In this document: positions 1 to 6,686 of the stretch, one piece after another
Layout of the letters: the number at the start of each line of letters is the position of its first letter
How positions within the stretch are numbered: the stretch's first letter is position 1
NCBI GenBank assembly: GCA_947489925.1
Contig: CANLFK010000109.1
Span: 1-7,685 of the forward strand
Source of the DNA: Candidatus Caenarcanales bacterium
GTDB lineage: Bacteria; Cyanobacteriota; Vampirovibrionia; Caenarcaniphilales; Caenarcanaceae
DNA: 7,685 nucleotides
Reading direction: 5' to 3'
The notes under the pieces: model-generated
The model's input: only the letters and a program-made list of their open reading frames with translations
What the model was told of the DNA's origin: nothing
Database searches by the model: none
Program-made: the position numbers and the translations under genes

Positions 1-1563
1 TAAGTCATACTTTAAATCCTTTACCGACGGTATTACTTCTACTTTATTTGAATAAATATCGTTTTCGGTTTCAAGCTTAAAGATGATTTCATTGTATTTA
101 TTAATCATTCTCATTGCCTGCTCAGCACACTCTCTTAGACTCACTTGTTCCTGCTTTGTCATCGCTGTAGGGCAGGAAATAATAATTCTTTTGATTTGTC
201 TTTTTTTGGAAGGATTTCCATGTATGGTTCTAAAATCAAGTGAATTAATTTGTCTTAATGCTTGACAGAATAATTCTAAATACACAAAAGTCATTAATGA
301 CTTACGTGAAAATTGTGATTTGGATCCAAATATTCCATCCTCACAAATATTGCCATCTGACTTTATTTGTTCAGAAATGCCACGCTTGTAAACGCGCTTA
401 GGAATACGCTCATCATTATTATCATCGTCGGCATGATATTCCCACTCAGTTTGTGAAGTTTTTGTATCCCACAAATAACGCTTAGGACTTGAATTATAGG
501 ATCTTACTTCACGCGATAGTTTTAATTCAACATTTGCATCATTAATAATACGCTCCGCTTCAAAACCAATACGGGCGGGGCTAGGCCATTGAAACTTATT
601 ATTTTGATTCAACTCGGAATTAAAAGCACCAAAACTAGCTTCCTTAAATACAATTCGGGTGCTAAAAGATTCATCGCGTTGAACAAAAGGTTGGCTAAAA
701 TCCTGAATATTCACTTTTTTAACGGAGTTAAAATTAAAACTGCCATCCGGATCGTTTTCAAATAATACCGCACAGGTATTTGAATTTCCAACGTCTATAA
801 TCAAATCCACATCAACGCTACCTAGTTTATCAGAAAGCAGGTGTATGTCTGGTAATTTATCGTTGTTGCGTAAAAAGCGGATTAAGAAAATATAGTTCGC
901 TAAATGCTTTAAAAAAGGCTTTTCTGGAGTTAAGTTATTAGTGTAAAATAATTTTGTGATATAATCCTCTACCCATTCGCACCCATTTAAACTATCTACA
1001 AAAGACATGGCAAGTTGATCATTAGGGCAAATACCATAAATATTTTCATTAGGATTTTCGTGTATAAACGGGCTAACAAAATCATCGGGTTTGCTACTTG
1101 TAGAGGTATCCACTAATAACATTACTTTAATGTCCACATCACTTGTACGTTCAAAATAAATTCGTACCCAGTCGGTAGGGCCAAAAAAGTTATTGTTAAT
1201 ATTGTTTTTTTTGAAAAAAGGTAGTGGTATCCACTTTTTTTCAAAATATTTAAAGGCCTGGTTTAAGTTACCTACTTCAAAAATATCGGTCTGAGCAATA
1301 TGTTCAAATTTAGTGAAATCAATATCATCGGTCTGTGTTCCCTTGGGTGTAAGAAAACCTAGTTTCTCAACTTCACTTTTTCTAGCAAAAATATCCTCCT
1401 CCTCCTTTTTGAGCACAACTACTTCGTCTAGCCAAAATTTTCTTCTTCTAGAATCATAACGCTCAATATATCTGAATTTTATTTCCTTTTGAAGGGCAAA
1501 ATCAATTTTGGTTTCAAAAGTAAAAAACTGTAATCCCGTATTCGCAATTAAGGTTATGCTCAT
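1..1563 (-). CDS. srfB: SrfB-family actin/Hsp70-like protein, 5' part; C-terminus beyond left edge
   Basis: The minus frame is open for 521 codons from the ATG at 1563 to position 1, with no stop, so the end is off the window. SrfB proteins are usually around 1000 residues, so about half is visible. Recognition rests on family-like segments that I recall, not on a search: the start ITLIANTGLQFF (residues 3-14); LIIDVGNSNTCAVLFE (254-269), which contains the DxGxxxT phosphate-1 signature of the actin/Hsp70 superfamily (D257, G259, T263); SSPKRYLWD (358-366); and SCPTAMTKQEQ (463-473). No signal peptide or membrane helix is seen, so it is probably a cytosolic nucleotide-binding protein. Residues 1-250 precede the nucleotide-binding motif and are family-specific. 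It is the last visible gene of the operon, 10 nt after the exported coiled-coil gene. SrfB was named as an SsrB-regulated factor in Salmonella; a virulence role is not implied here. The call is fairly sure, the function is not. Confidence 0.85.
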   Translation of the reverse strand, partial: MSITLIANTGLQFFTFETKIDFALQKEIKFRYIERYDSRRRKFWLDEVVVLKKEEEDIFARKSEVEKLGFLTPKGTQTDDIDFTKFEHIAQTDIFEVGNLNQAFKYFEKKWIPLPFFKKNNINNNFFGPTDWVRIYFERTSDVDIKVMLLVDTSTSSKPDDFVSPFIHENPNENIYGICPNDQLAMSFVDSLNGCEWVEDYITKLFYTNNLTPEKPFLKHLANYIFLIRFLRNNDKLPDIHLLSDKLGSVDVDLIIDVGNSNTCAVLFENDPDGSFNFNSVKKVNIQDFSQPFVQRDESFSTRIVFKEASFGAFNSELNQNNKFQWPSPARIGFEAERIINDANVELKLSREVRSYNSSPKRYLWDTKTSQTEWEYHADDDNNDERIPKRVYKRGISEQIKSDGNICEDGIFGSKSQFSRKSLMTFVYLELFCQALRQINSLDFRTIHGNPSKKRQIKRIIISCPTAMTKQEQVSLRECAEQAMRMINKYNEIIFKLETENDIYSNKVEVIPSVKDLKYDL

Positions 1564-1573
1564 GGTTTAATTT

Positions 1574-2416
1574 TTAATGTACTGGGCAAGTAAAAAGTTC
1601 TACTTCCTTATTTTTGGGATATTCAGGGTCCTTATTAGCATCGCTTATTACTTTTAATAGATATTTATAATCAACTGCATAAACTTCTGCTTTATTGGCT
1701 AAAATTAATTCTCTTGCCTTTATATTATTTTTAGTAGCCAAAATTTCTTTTACAATTTTGTTGGTTGATTCACAATATTGATCCAGTAAAGATTTCGAAG
1801 ATTCAATATCTTCAATCAGTCTATTAAATTTATATTTAGTTGCATCCTTTTGATACGCCTCAAGGATATTTTTATATTTCACAACTCGATCCTTATTATA
1901 CGCCTCTTCTTCAAAATATTTAGATATTTCAGTAATTCCAGAACATATTGAATAAAACTTATCAAGGGAATCAATATATTTACTATTTGTAAAATAAGAT
2001 TTATTTTTTAGATCTAAGACGGTGTTTATTATTTTAGGATTAAAATTATAAGGTTCATTAAAAATAGCTGAAATAATAGATTGTAGATAAATTTTATATT
2101 GGTTTATTGTATCTACTGACTTGTTTTGCTCTCTAATTTTGGCACCTAAACTAATTATCTCCAAATCTTTTAAGTTGACTTCTTTTTCTTTTAAGTTGAC
2201 TTCTTTTTCTTTTAATTTATAATTGTTTTTTAAATCATTAATTGAATCCGTTTTTTGCTTATAAATAAAACTTAAGGAGTCAGTTTTAGCGAGCAAGTGT
2301 TCTATATTTGAATTAATTTTCTCAAATTTTAAAAACGTAAGAGAATCATATTTTGTTTGCGTTATACCAAACTTAAAATTTAGTAGTACTAGTATTAATA
2401 TAATTATTTTTTTCAT
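1574..2416 (-). CDS. Exported coiled-coil protein of unknown function (280 aa)
   Basis: I do not recognise the family. The protein starts with a clear signal peptide: MKK, a hydrophobic core IIILILVLL, then FGITQ with probable cleavage near residue 20. There is no Cys at the cleavage site, so it is not a lipoprotein. Residues about 27-108 are rich in Leu, Lys, Glu and Asn with heptad spacing and should form a coiled coil. Inside it LKEKEVN occurs twice in a row (68-74 and 75-81), with a third partial copy LKDLE following. Residues 110-275 look helical and hydrophilic. Three Cys are present (158, 215, 277), the last four residues from the end. Five D-S/T-aliphatic triplets (residues 24, 46, 57, 102, 149) fit the general O-glycosylation motif known in Bacteroides and relatives, which suits a periplasmic location. 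It lies 12 nt after the 267-aa gene and 10 nt before srfB. It may be a periplasmic partner of the coiled coil at the end of the 439-aa protein (inference). Confidence 0.85.
   Translation of the reverse strand: MKKIIILILVLLNFKFGITQTKYDSLTFLKFEKINSNIEHLLAKTDSLSFIYKQKTDSINDLKNNYKLKEKEVNLKEKEVNLKDLEIISLGAKIREQNKSVDTINQYKIYLQSIISAIFNEPYNFNPKIINTVLDLKNKSYFTNSKYIDSLDKFYSICSGITEISKYFEEEAYNKDRVVKYKNILEAYQKDATKYKFNRLIEDIESSKSLLDQYCESTNKIVKEILATKNNIKARELILANKAEVYAVDYKYLLKVISDANKDPEYPKNKEVELFTCPVH
2170..2211 (-). repeat. Two perfect 21-bp tandem repeats encoding LKEKEVN
   Basis: The 21-nt units at 2170-2190 and 2191-2211 are identical and in frame. Each encodes one seven-residue coiled-coil heptad of the exported 280-aa protein. 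Sequence after 2211 begins a degenerate third copy (ttaatttat). Identity at every base points to a recent duplication of one heptad. Confidence 0.95.
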
Positions 2417-2428
2417 GTTTATTTGTGT

Positions 2429-3232
2429 TTAGTTGCAAAATTTGGATGTAAATAGGTTAGAGTAATATAGATATATATTAGTGCGTTTTCCGTATTTGCC
2501 ATTTAGACAATATTCTTTTAACTCATCAGGTACCGAATTGTTGTCGTTATAATATTGAATCCATGGATAGATTTTAGAATAATAATCAGAAAAATCATCC
2601 AATCGTCCAGGTTCATTCTTAGAAATTGATGCAATATTTGGAAAAACAGCAATTTGAGGCGTATTACACAAATTATTTATTTCATCTTTTAATTGATCAA
2701 TATTTAAAACATTATATTCCGAGTTTATTGTTTCAGTAACTCTATTGGGTAAGTTTACCGCTAATTGATATTTGTTATAAACGTAAATTGCCGTATCTAA
2801 TATAGCTTTACAGCCAGGTAAGCTTGATTGTTTAAACATCGCATTATATAAGTCGCTAATATTAGTTTGGCCCTCTTTATCTATCCAGTTTTCATATGTT
2901 ATATACATTGATTTTGCATATTTATGCTCTAATAACATGAATAACTCTTTAGCGGTTTCATTAGAAAGACCTATGCCTGATTTACTATTTGTTTCTAGAT
3001 CCATTTTTAAGTTTGTATACTCATTTGGGTTCCATGGTTGATCACCTAGTAAATTACATTTATCTTTAAAATCAGTTACGGGAAAATTTATACTAGTAGT
3101 ATTTGTTGGAGTACCACCACCACCACCACCACCACCACCATCATCATTAAAAAATTTATCATAAATAACTGTAGTTCCTATAACTAATGCAGCTACTAAT
3201 ATAAAAAGAAACGGTTTTAGATTTTTATTCAT
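2429..3232 (-). CDS. Membrane-anchored extracytoplasmic protein with poly-Gly linker (267 aa)
   Basis: The family is not recognised. The N-terminus MNKNLKPF is followed by a hydrophobic helix at about 8-24. It is charged before the helix and acidic after it (FFNDD), so the likely topology is N-in with the bulk outside the cytoplasm; it is read as an uncleaved signal anchor, though cleavage cannot be excluded. Next comes an unbroken run of nine glycines (32-40) and a short TPTNTTS stretch, which together make a flexible tether. The remaining ~215 residues look like a folded, mainly helical domain with aromatic-rich segments (YYSKIYPWIQYY, 217-228). Five Cys (59, 141, 189, 242, 266) are spread through it, compatible with disulfides in the periplasm. 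Its ATG overlaps the stop of the 439-aa gene by 4 nt (ATGA, 3229-3232), which suggests translational coupling and supports this start. The next gene follows after 12 nt. Confidence 0.85.
   Translation of the reverse strand: MNKNLKPFLFILVAALVIGTTVIYDKFFNDDGGGGGGGGGTPTNTTSINFPVTDFKDKCNLLGDQPWNPNEYTNLKMDLETNSKSGIGLSNETAKELFMLLEHKYAKSMYITYENWIDKEGQTNISDLYNAMFKQSSLPGCKAILDTAIYVYNKYQLAVNLPNRVTETINSEYNVLNIDQLKDEINNLCNTPQIAVFPNIASISKNEPGRLDDFSDYYSKIYPWIQYYNDNNSVPDELKEYCLNGKYGKRTNIYLYYSNLFTSKFCN
3113..3139 (-). repeat. (ACC)9 / (GGT)9 trinucleotide microsatellite encoding poly-Gly
   Basis: Nine perfect ACC units on the plus strand read as nine identical GGT codons, Gly 32-40 of the 267-aa anchored protein. 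An ATC-type trinucleotide stretch (two Asp codons) adjoins it at 3140-3145. No synonymous interruption is present, so replication slippage would be expected to add or remove whole glycines without breaking the frame. Confidence 0.97.
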
Positions 3233-4548
3233 GGTCTTTTATTTTTTAGCTTACTTAATTGTTCTCTTAGGCTAGTTTTTATTGTTGCATTTTTTTCTAG
3301 ACTTATTTTTTTTTCTAAGGCTTTTATTTCACTTTCTAAAGCAAGCTCTGCATCTGTTTTATTGTTAGTGCCGGTGTTCTTTCCCGTTGGGGTCTGTGTC
3401 TTTACCGTTGGGGTCTGTGTCTTTACCGTTGGGGTCTGTGTCTTTACCGTTGGGGTCTGTGTCTCACCCGTTGGAGTCTGTGTCTCACCCGTTGGAGTCT
3501 GTGTCTCACCCGTTGGAGTCTGTGTCTCACCCGTTGGAGTCTGAGTGACTTTAGGGTCAAAAACTCCATTAATATTTAAAACAATCACAACAATAGCTAC
3601 CAACAACAATAGGATAGCAATTTTTAAAATTTTATCGACTTTTTTCTTTCTAGCATCAACTTGCTTAGGGCCATTTATACTACCGCCACCTACTGGAATG
3701 CTTATTCCACCAGATACTTGTTGCATTTTTTCCTCAGGAAAATAACTATAAACACCGATCGTTTCTCCGTTAAAAGAAATATTAATATTTTTCGAAAGAT
3801 TATTTTGTTTTTTAACAATGGTTATTTTATCCCCCTGATGAGCTACAACCTTAAGGTGGTTGCCCACGCTTAACATTCCTGCAGTAGCATAGGACTCATT
3901 GTTAATTAATAAATCATATTTAATGGTGTTAAAATCTGAAATTTGAAATAGTATACTTTGTGGAAAGCTTTTAACTTCTTCGTATGAAATTAATTCATTG
4001 ATAACAGCGGTATTATTTGCACTTAAAAAGTATACTATTTTATAACCATTAATTTCTGGGTAGTCAAAATGTTCATTTATGGCATTAAGTGCTTCATAAA
4101 TAAAATAACCTTGTCTTTTGCCATTTACGATTTGTTTTATATTTGCTTTTTCAACACTAAGGTTTTCATATTCTGCCTCAAACATTTGTTCGGTGAACAT
4201 ATTAACAGCTTCATTTCTTTGCTTACTTTCATAATAGGACATTAAGTGATTTAATGTTTCAAGTAATCCTCCTTTTATGATACAATCTTTTTTAACAAAT
4301 AAACTTATGGCTACGTATGCTTTTCTTCCAACCTGATCTTTTGTGTTGGGGTTAAACACCGTGGCTAAAGTATAGTTTGGGGTTTTTTCGATTGTATAGA
4401 AACGATCAATTGCACTATTTGAAATTTGACGTCTATCGTCAATATAGTCTATGACTTCAGCTATATTATTATTACATAATAGATGTGACTTTTTAAATCC
4501 ATCTCTTATACCAGAAATAATAAAATATATTTTATCGTTATTTTGCAT
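3229..4548 (-). CDS. Bitopic inner-membrane protein: cytosolic domain, TM, TQTPT repeats, coiled coil (439 aa)
   Basis: Domains in order: residues 1-215, a mixed alpha/beta region with a distinctive segment NPNTKDQVGRKAYVAISLFV (66-85) followed by a helical stretch (93-160); residues 210-270, a beta-rich stretch; a glycine-rich linker with GGISIPVGGGSING (280-293); basic RKKK (300-303); one membrane helix at about 307-326; eight heptads TQTPTGE/TQTPTVK/TQTPTGK (335-390); and a charged terminal coiled coil (399-436). The basic residues just before the helix place the N-terminus in the cytosol and the repeats and coiled coil outside. The N-terminal pattern (short FIISGIRDGF start, then a D-x-x-GR-x-x-Y block) faintly recalls the N-terminal domains of GTPase-associated proteins (GAP1-N type) of predicted conflict systems; this is a weak impression. 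It lies 10 nt after the GTPase-like gene, so it may be its membrane receptor. Its stop overlaps the next start. The function is unknown; the topology is fairly sure. Confidence 0.85.
   Translation of the reverse strand: MQNNDKIYFIISGIRDGFKKSHLLCNNNIAEVIDYIDDRRQISNSAIDRFYTIEKTPNYTLATVFNPNTKDQVGRKAYVAISLFVKKDCIIKGGLLETLNHLMSYYESKQRNEAVNMFTEQMFEAEYENLSVEKANIKQIVNGKRQGYFIYEALNAINEHFDYPEINGYKIVYFLSANNTAVINELISYEEVKSFPQSILFQISDFNTIKYDLLINNESYATAGMLSVGNHLKVVAHQGDKITIVKKQNNLSKNINISFNGETIGVYSYFPEEKMQQVSGGISIPVGGGSINGPKQVDARKKKVDKILKIAILLLLVAIVVIVLNINGVFDPKVTQTPTGETQTPTGETQTPTGETQTPTGETQTPTVKTQTPTVKTQTPTVKTQTPTGKNTGTNNKTDAELALESEIKALEKKISLEKNATIKTSLREQLSKLKNKRP
3379..3546 (-). repeat. Eight 21-bp in-frame tandem repeats (TQTPT heptads)
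   Basis: Eight contiguous 21-nt units encode residues 335-390 of the 439-aa protein. In coding order there are four TQTPTGE units, three TQTPTVK units and one TQTPTGK unit. Units within a type are nearly identical at the DNA level. The types also differ at a synonymous site (Thr ACT before Pro in GE units, ACC in the VK units), so each block appears to have been amplified separately from one parental unit. The product is a Pro/Thr-rich extended spacer just outside the membrane. Confidence 0.97.
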
Positions 4549-4558
4549 AATTAATTAA

Positions 4559-5725
4559 CTAAAATATTTTATACCATGGTTTTTTAGATACAAACGTGTA
4601 ATTTAAAACGTCTTGGATCAATTCTAATGGAGATGTCGTATTAAATTCTGTTAATAAATCCTTAAACTTAACCTCACCAATTGAATATGGATAAAGTTTT
4701 ATCTCAAACTTATATTGTTTCTGTAATTCCTTGATGTTATTATAAAATTGTAAATATTTTTTTTGTAAAAATTCAAGTGCATATTGATTTCTATCTACGC
4801 CCTTAGGAAAAAGATCGGTCTTACTTAGCACAATAAAAATACCGTCGGTATTATTTAAGGTTCCAAATTGATCAAGCAAACTTAAGATATGTTCCATTTT
4901 GCTTGACTGGCTAACTCCGCCTTGATTAATCCCTCTTTTATCGTTGAAATAGTCTAACACAAAATAAATTAATTTTTTATTTTTATTATCAAGGTATTGC
5001 TTTGCAGCAAGGTTCTCATTGTTAATGCCTGATTGATAGGCCTCATTAAATAACTCACCACTCATTTCAATAAAATTTAATGGATGCTTATACGATTCAT
5101 TAGTGGTGTTTCTTAACTCAATAGGAATATAGTTTACACCGTCTCTTTGCGTGGAATCCGGTAAAATACCTACTTCAATTTCATCGGTTAGTTGGTTTCT
5201 ATAAATATTACCTTGTGGATTATGTGCATCATTTATAATTAAACCATTTTGTTTTAGGAAATAGAAAACACTTGCCAAAATACAAGATTTCCCAGAACCT
5301 GGTTGACCGAAAAAATATAAGTCGGTCCGATTTTGTTCTAAAGGGGGTAATTGCTGCCAAGATCTAAAATCGGTTCTTCTTTTTTCAAAATATTTTATTT
5401 TATCAATCAAATTCTCGTTCAAGGAAGTATGATTTAATAAATAACTTTCGGTTATTTTTTCACTTAATAGATGGTTTTTAATTTCCACTGCGCTAAAGTC
5501 CCCATTTTCAATTTGTTGGCACAATGCAATGGCTTCGCCTTCATTAATTGTATTTTGCTTTTTTGAATCATAATGTTTTTTAATGTCACCTGCCATATTT
5601 TCACTTAGGCCCTCTGCAATCATTTCGTCCAACGCAATATCTCCGGAGTCAATAAGTTCAATTAACTCCTGCAGCTTTAAGCTGTTTATTCGGGTTAAAA
5701 CCTGTTTTTTGTCTAATGCTTTCAT
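4559..5725 (-). CDS. P-loop GTPase-like protein with N-terminal helical duplication (388 aa)
   Basis: The protein has a clear P-loop GQPGSGKS (140-147) following a hydrophobic strand (LYFFG). The rest reads like a TRAFAC-type GTPase: FIEMSGE (218-224) sits where the G3 DxxG normally is, with Glu in place of Asp; LIYFVLDYF (252-260) is a core strand; IFIVLSKTD (296-304) gives an NKxD-like G4 (SKTD); and YSIGEV (347-352) could be G5. GTP preference is inferred from SKTD. The first ~115 residues are helical and hold two related units, each with an I-x-x-G-D core: LIDSGDI (24-30) and QIENGDF (71-77), each followed by helices ending in D-I/K-x-x-Y/F. This may be a protein-docking module. No membrane helix or signal peptide is seen, so it is cytosolic. 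It is much shorter than SrfC-type proteins, as I recall them, and I cannot claim orthology. It lies 12 nt after the four-helix protein gene and 10 nt before the bitopic protein gene. Confidence 0.85.
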   Translation of the reverse strand: MKALDKKQVLTRINSLKLQELIELIDSGDIALDEMIAEGLSENMAGDIKKHYDSKKQNTINEGEAIALCQQIENGDFSAVEIKNHLLSEKITESYLLNHTSLNENLIDKIKYFEKRRTDFRSWQQLPPLEQNRTDLYFFGQPGSGKSCILASVFYFLKQNGLIINDAHNPQGNIYRNQLTDEIEVGILPDSTQRDGVNYIPIELRNTTNESYKHPLNFIEMSGELFNEAYQSGINNENLAAKQYLDNKNKKLIYFVLDYFNDKRGINQGGVSQSSKMEHILSLLDQFGTLNNTDGIFIVLSKTDLFPKGVDRNQYALEFLQKKYLQFYNNIKELQKQYKFEIKLYPYSIGEVKFKDLLTEFNTTSPLELIQDVLNYTFVSKKPWYKIF

Positions 5726-5737
5726 GCTTGTTTAATA

Positions 5738-6673
5738 TTAAAGTTGTATGCCACCACCAGCTGTGTTATTTCCCTTTTTGGGAGTAATATACCTTCCCGC
5801 AACTGGTTCAATGATATAAGGTAAGAGAATTAAAATGTGAAATAAGAAAACAATAATTAATAAACCATAGGGCTTATTTTTTATCCATAACTCTTTGGGC
5901 TGATTTATTGAAATTACTTCTTTGTTGTAATTATATTGAAAAGCGGGGGCATTACCATGAGTTACTTGTGCTAATGTATCGACCATATTTTTATGGTTTT
6001 GACTTAATAGCCTGTCTAATTCTGTAGATGCAAGGCTCAATTGAACCCTAGACCAATTAGAAAAAACCGTTTTATACTTATAGGCATTAATAGTATCTTT
6101 TACGCCTAATTCAAACCTATCAAGCTTGTTAAATAATGCTTTCTTCATATACCTAGCTTGAGTATCAACACTAGCCTCTTGTAATTCAAAGAAAGAGGGA
6201 GCCGCCTCGTATGGAGGTGTTTGTAACGTGTCTCTTAGTTTTGGATCATGGCTAGATTTATAATTTTGCAACTTCACTTTTGCTTGTAATTCATATCTTG
6301 ACAAGTAAGTATTATATTCAGCATTAAATTTGTCAACCATTCTTGTTAGGTCTTCTTGCTTTGCTGCTGCAATTTGTTGAATATTCTTTTTTTCATTTAA
6401 TTCAACATTTAATGCGTGAATTAAAGCAAATGTGATGGGTATGCTTAATAATAAATAAAGCGTCCATAAAATTATTGAAGTAGAAGACAATTTATTTTTT
6501 GAAATGGTTGCTTTTTTCTTGATAAATGTTTCTTGTAAAAAATACAGAACAACGACTATGATACTTGTTATAAATGCACTTATCATAATGTCACCATTAA
6601 GGAAGTACAAACAGCCTAAAAATGAGGCAATAAGTGTAAAAATAATGCCAATACCCTGTAATATAGATTTCAT
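5738..6673 (-). CDS. Four-helix inner-membrane protein with large periplasmic loop (311 aa)
   Basis: The family is not recognised. Membrane helices are predicted by eye at about 5-25, 29-49, 67-88 and 269-289. The basic stretch after helix 2 (IKKKATISKNK, 51-61) should be cytosolic, giving N-in and C-in. The ~180-residue loop 89-268 then lies in the periplasm. That loop begins with a long charged helix (91-140, probable coiled coil) and contains three D-T-I/L triplets (148, 193, 232) that fit the Bacteroidota O-glycosylation motif. The C-terminal tail is basic and ends GNNTAGGGIQL, glycine-rich like the cytosolic linker of the 439-aa protein. The start at 6673 follows the preceding stop by 13 nt and begins directly with a membrane helix, so it is well supported. 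A role as membrane scaffold or sensor subunit for the GTPase-like protein encoded next is inference. Confidence 0.85.
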   Translation of the reverse strand: MKSILQGIGIIFTLIASFLGCLYFLNGDIMISAFITSIIVVVLYFLQETFIKKKATISKNKLSSTSIILWTLYLLLSIPITFALIHALNVELNEKKNIQQIAAAKQEDLTRMVDKFNAEYNTYLSRYELQAKVKLQNYKSSHDPKLRDTLQTPPYEAAPSFFELQEASVDTQARYMKKALFNKLDRFELGVKDTINAYKYKTVFSNWSRVQLSLASTELDRLLSQNHKNMVDTLAQVTHGNAPAFQYNYNKEVISINQPKELWIKNKPYGLLIIVFLFHILILLPYIIEPVAGRYITPKKGNNTAGGGIQL

Positions 6674-6686
6674 TATTGTTTGTGAT

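Noticed and set aside
83..265. 60-codon plus-strand open frame
   Set aside because: It lies wholly antisense to the srfB frame, which has strong family motifs. Its Ile/Leu/Cys-rich composition is what the complement of this coding sequence gives.
1574..2416. Lipoprotein assignment for the exported 280-aa protein
   Set aside because: There is no Cys near the end of the signal peptide; the first Cys is residue 158.
3362..3544. 60-codon plus-strand open frame reading VGVCVFT/VGVCVSP repeats
   Set aside because: It is the complement of the 21-bp repeats that encode TQTPT heptads. A repeat of length divisible by three keeps several frames open. No separate gene is needed to explain it.
3379..3546. 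CRISPR array or binding-site array in the 21-bp repeats
   Set aside because: The units are contiguous with no spacers, stay in frame and encode a regular heptad, so they are protein-coding tandem repeats.
3545..3873. Two overlapping plus-strand open frames (3545-3745 and 3661-3873)
   Set aside because: Both are antisense to the membrane helix and beta-rich part of the 439-aa protein, are short, and overlap each other in different frames.
4549..4558. Palindromic ttaattaa between two genes as an operator or terminator
   Set aside because: It is only 8 bp of pure A/T in an AT-rich genome, has no stem-loop, and sits in a 10-nt gap inside an operon.
4559..5725. Naming the GTPase-like protein SrfC
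   Set aside because: The motifs show only a P-loop GTPase-like domain, and the protein is much shorter than SrfC as I know it. Orthology cannot be shown without a profile search.
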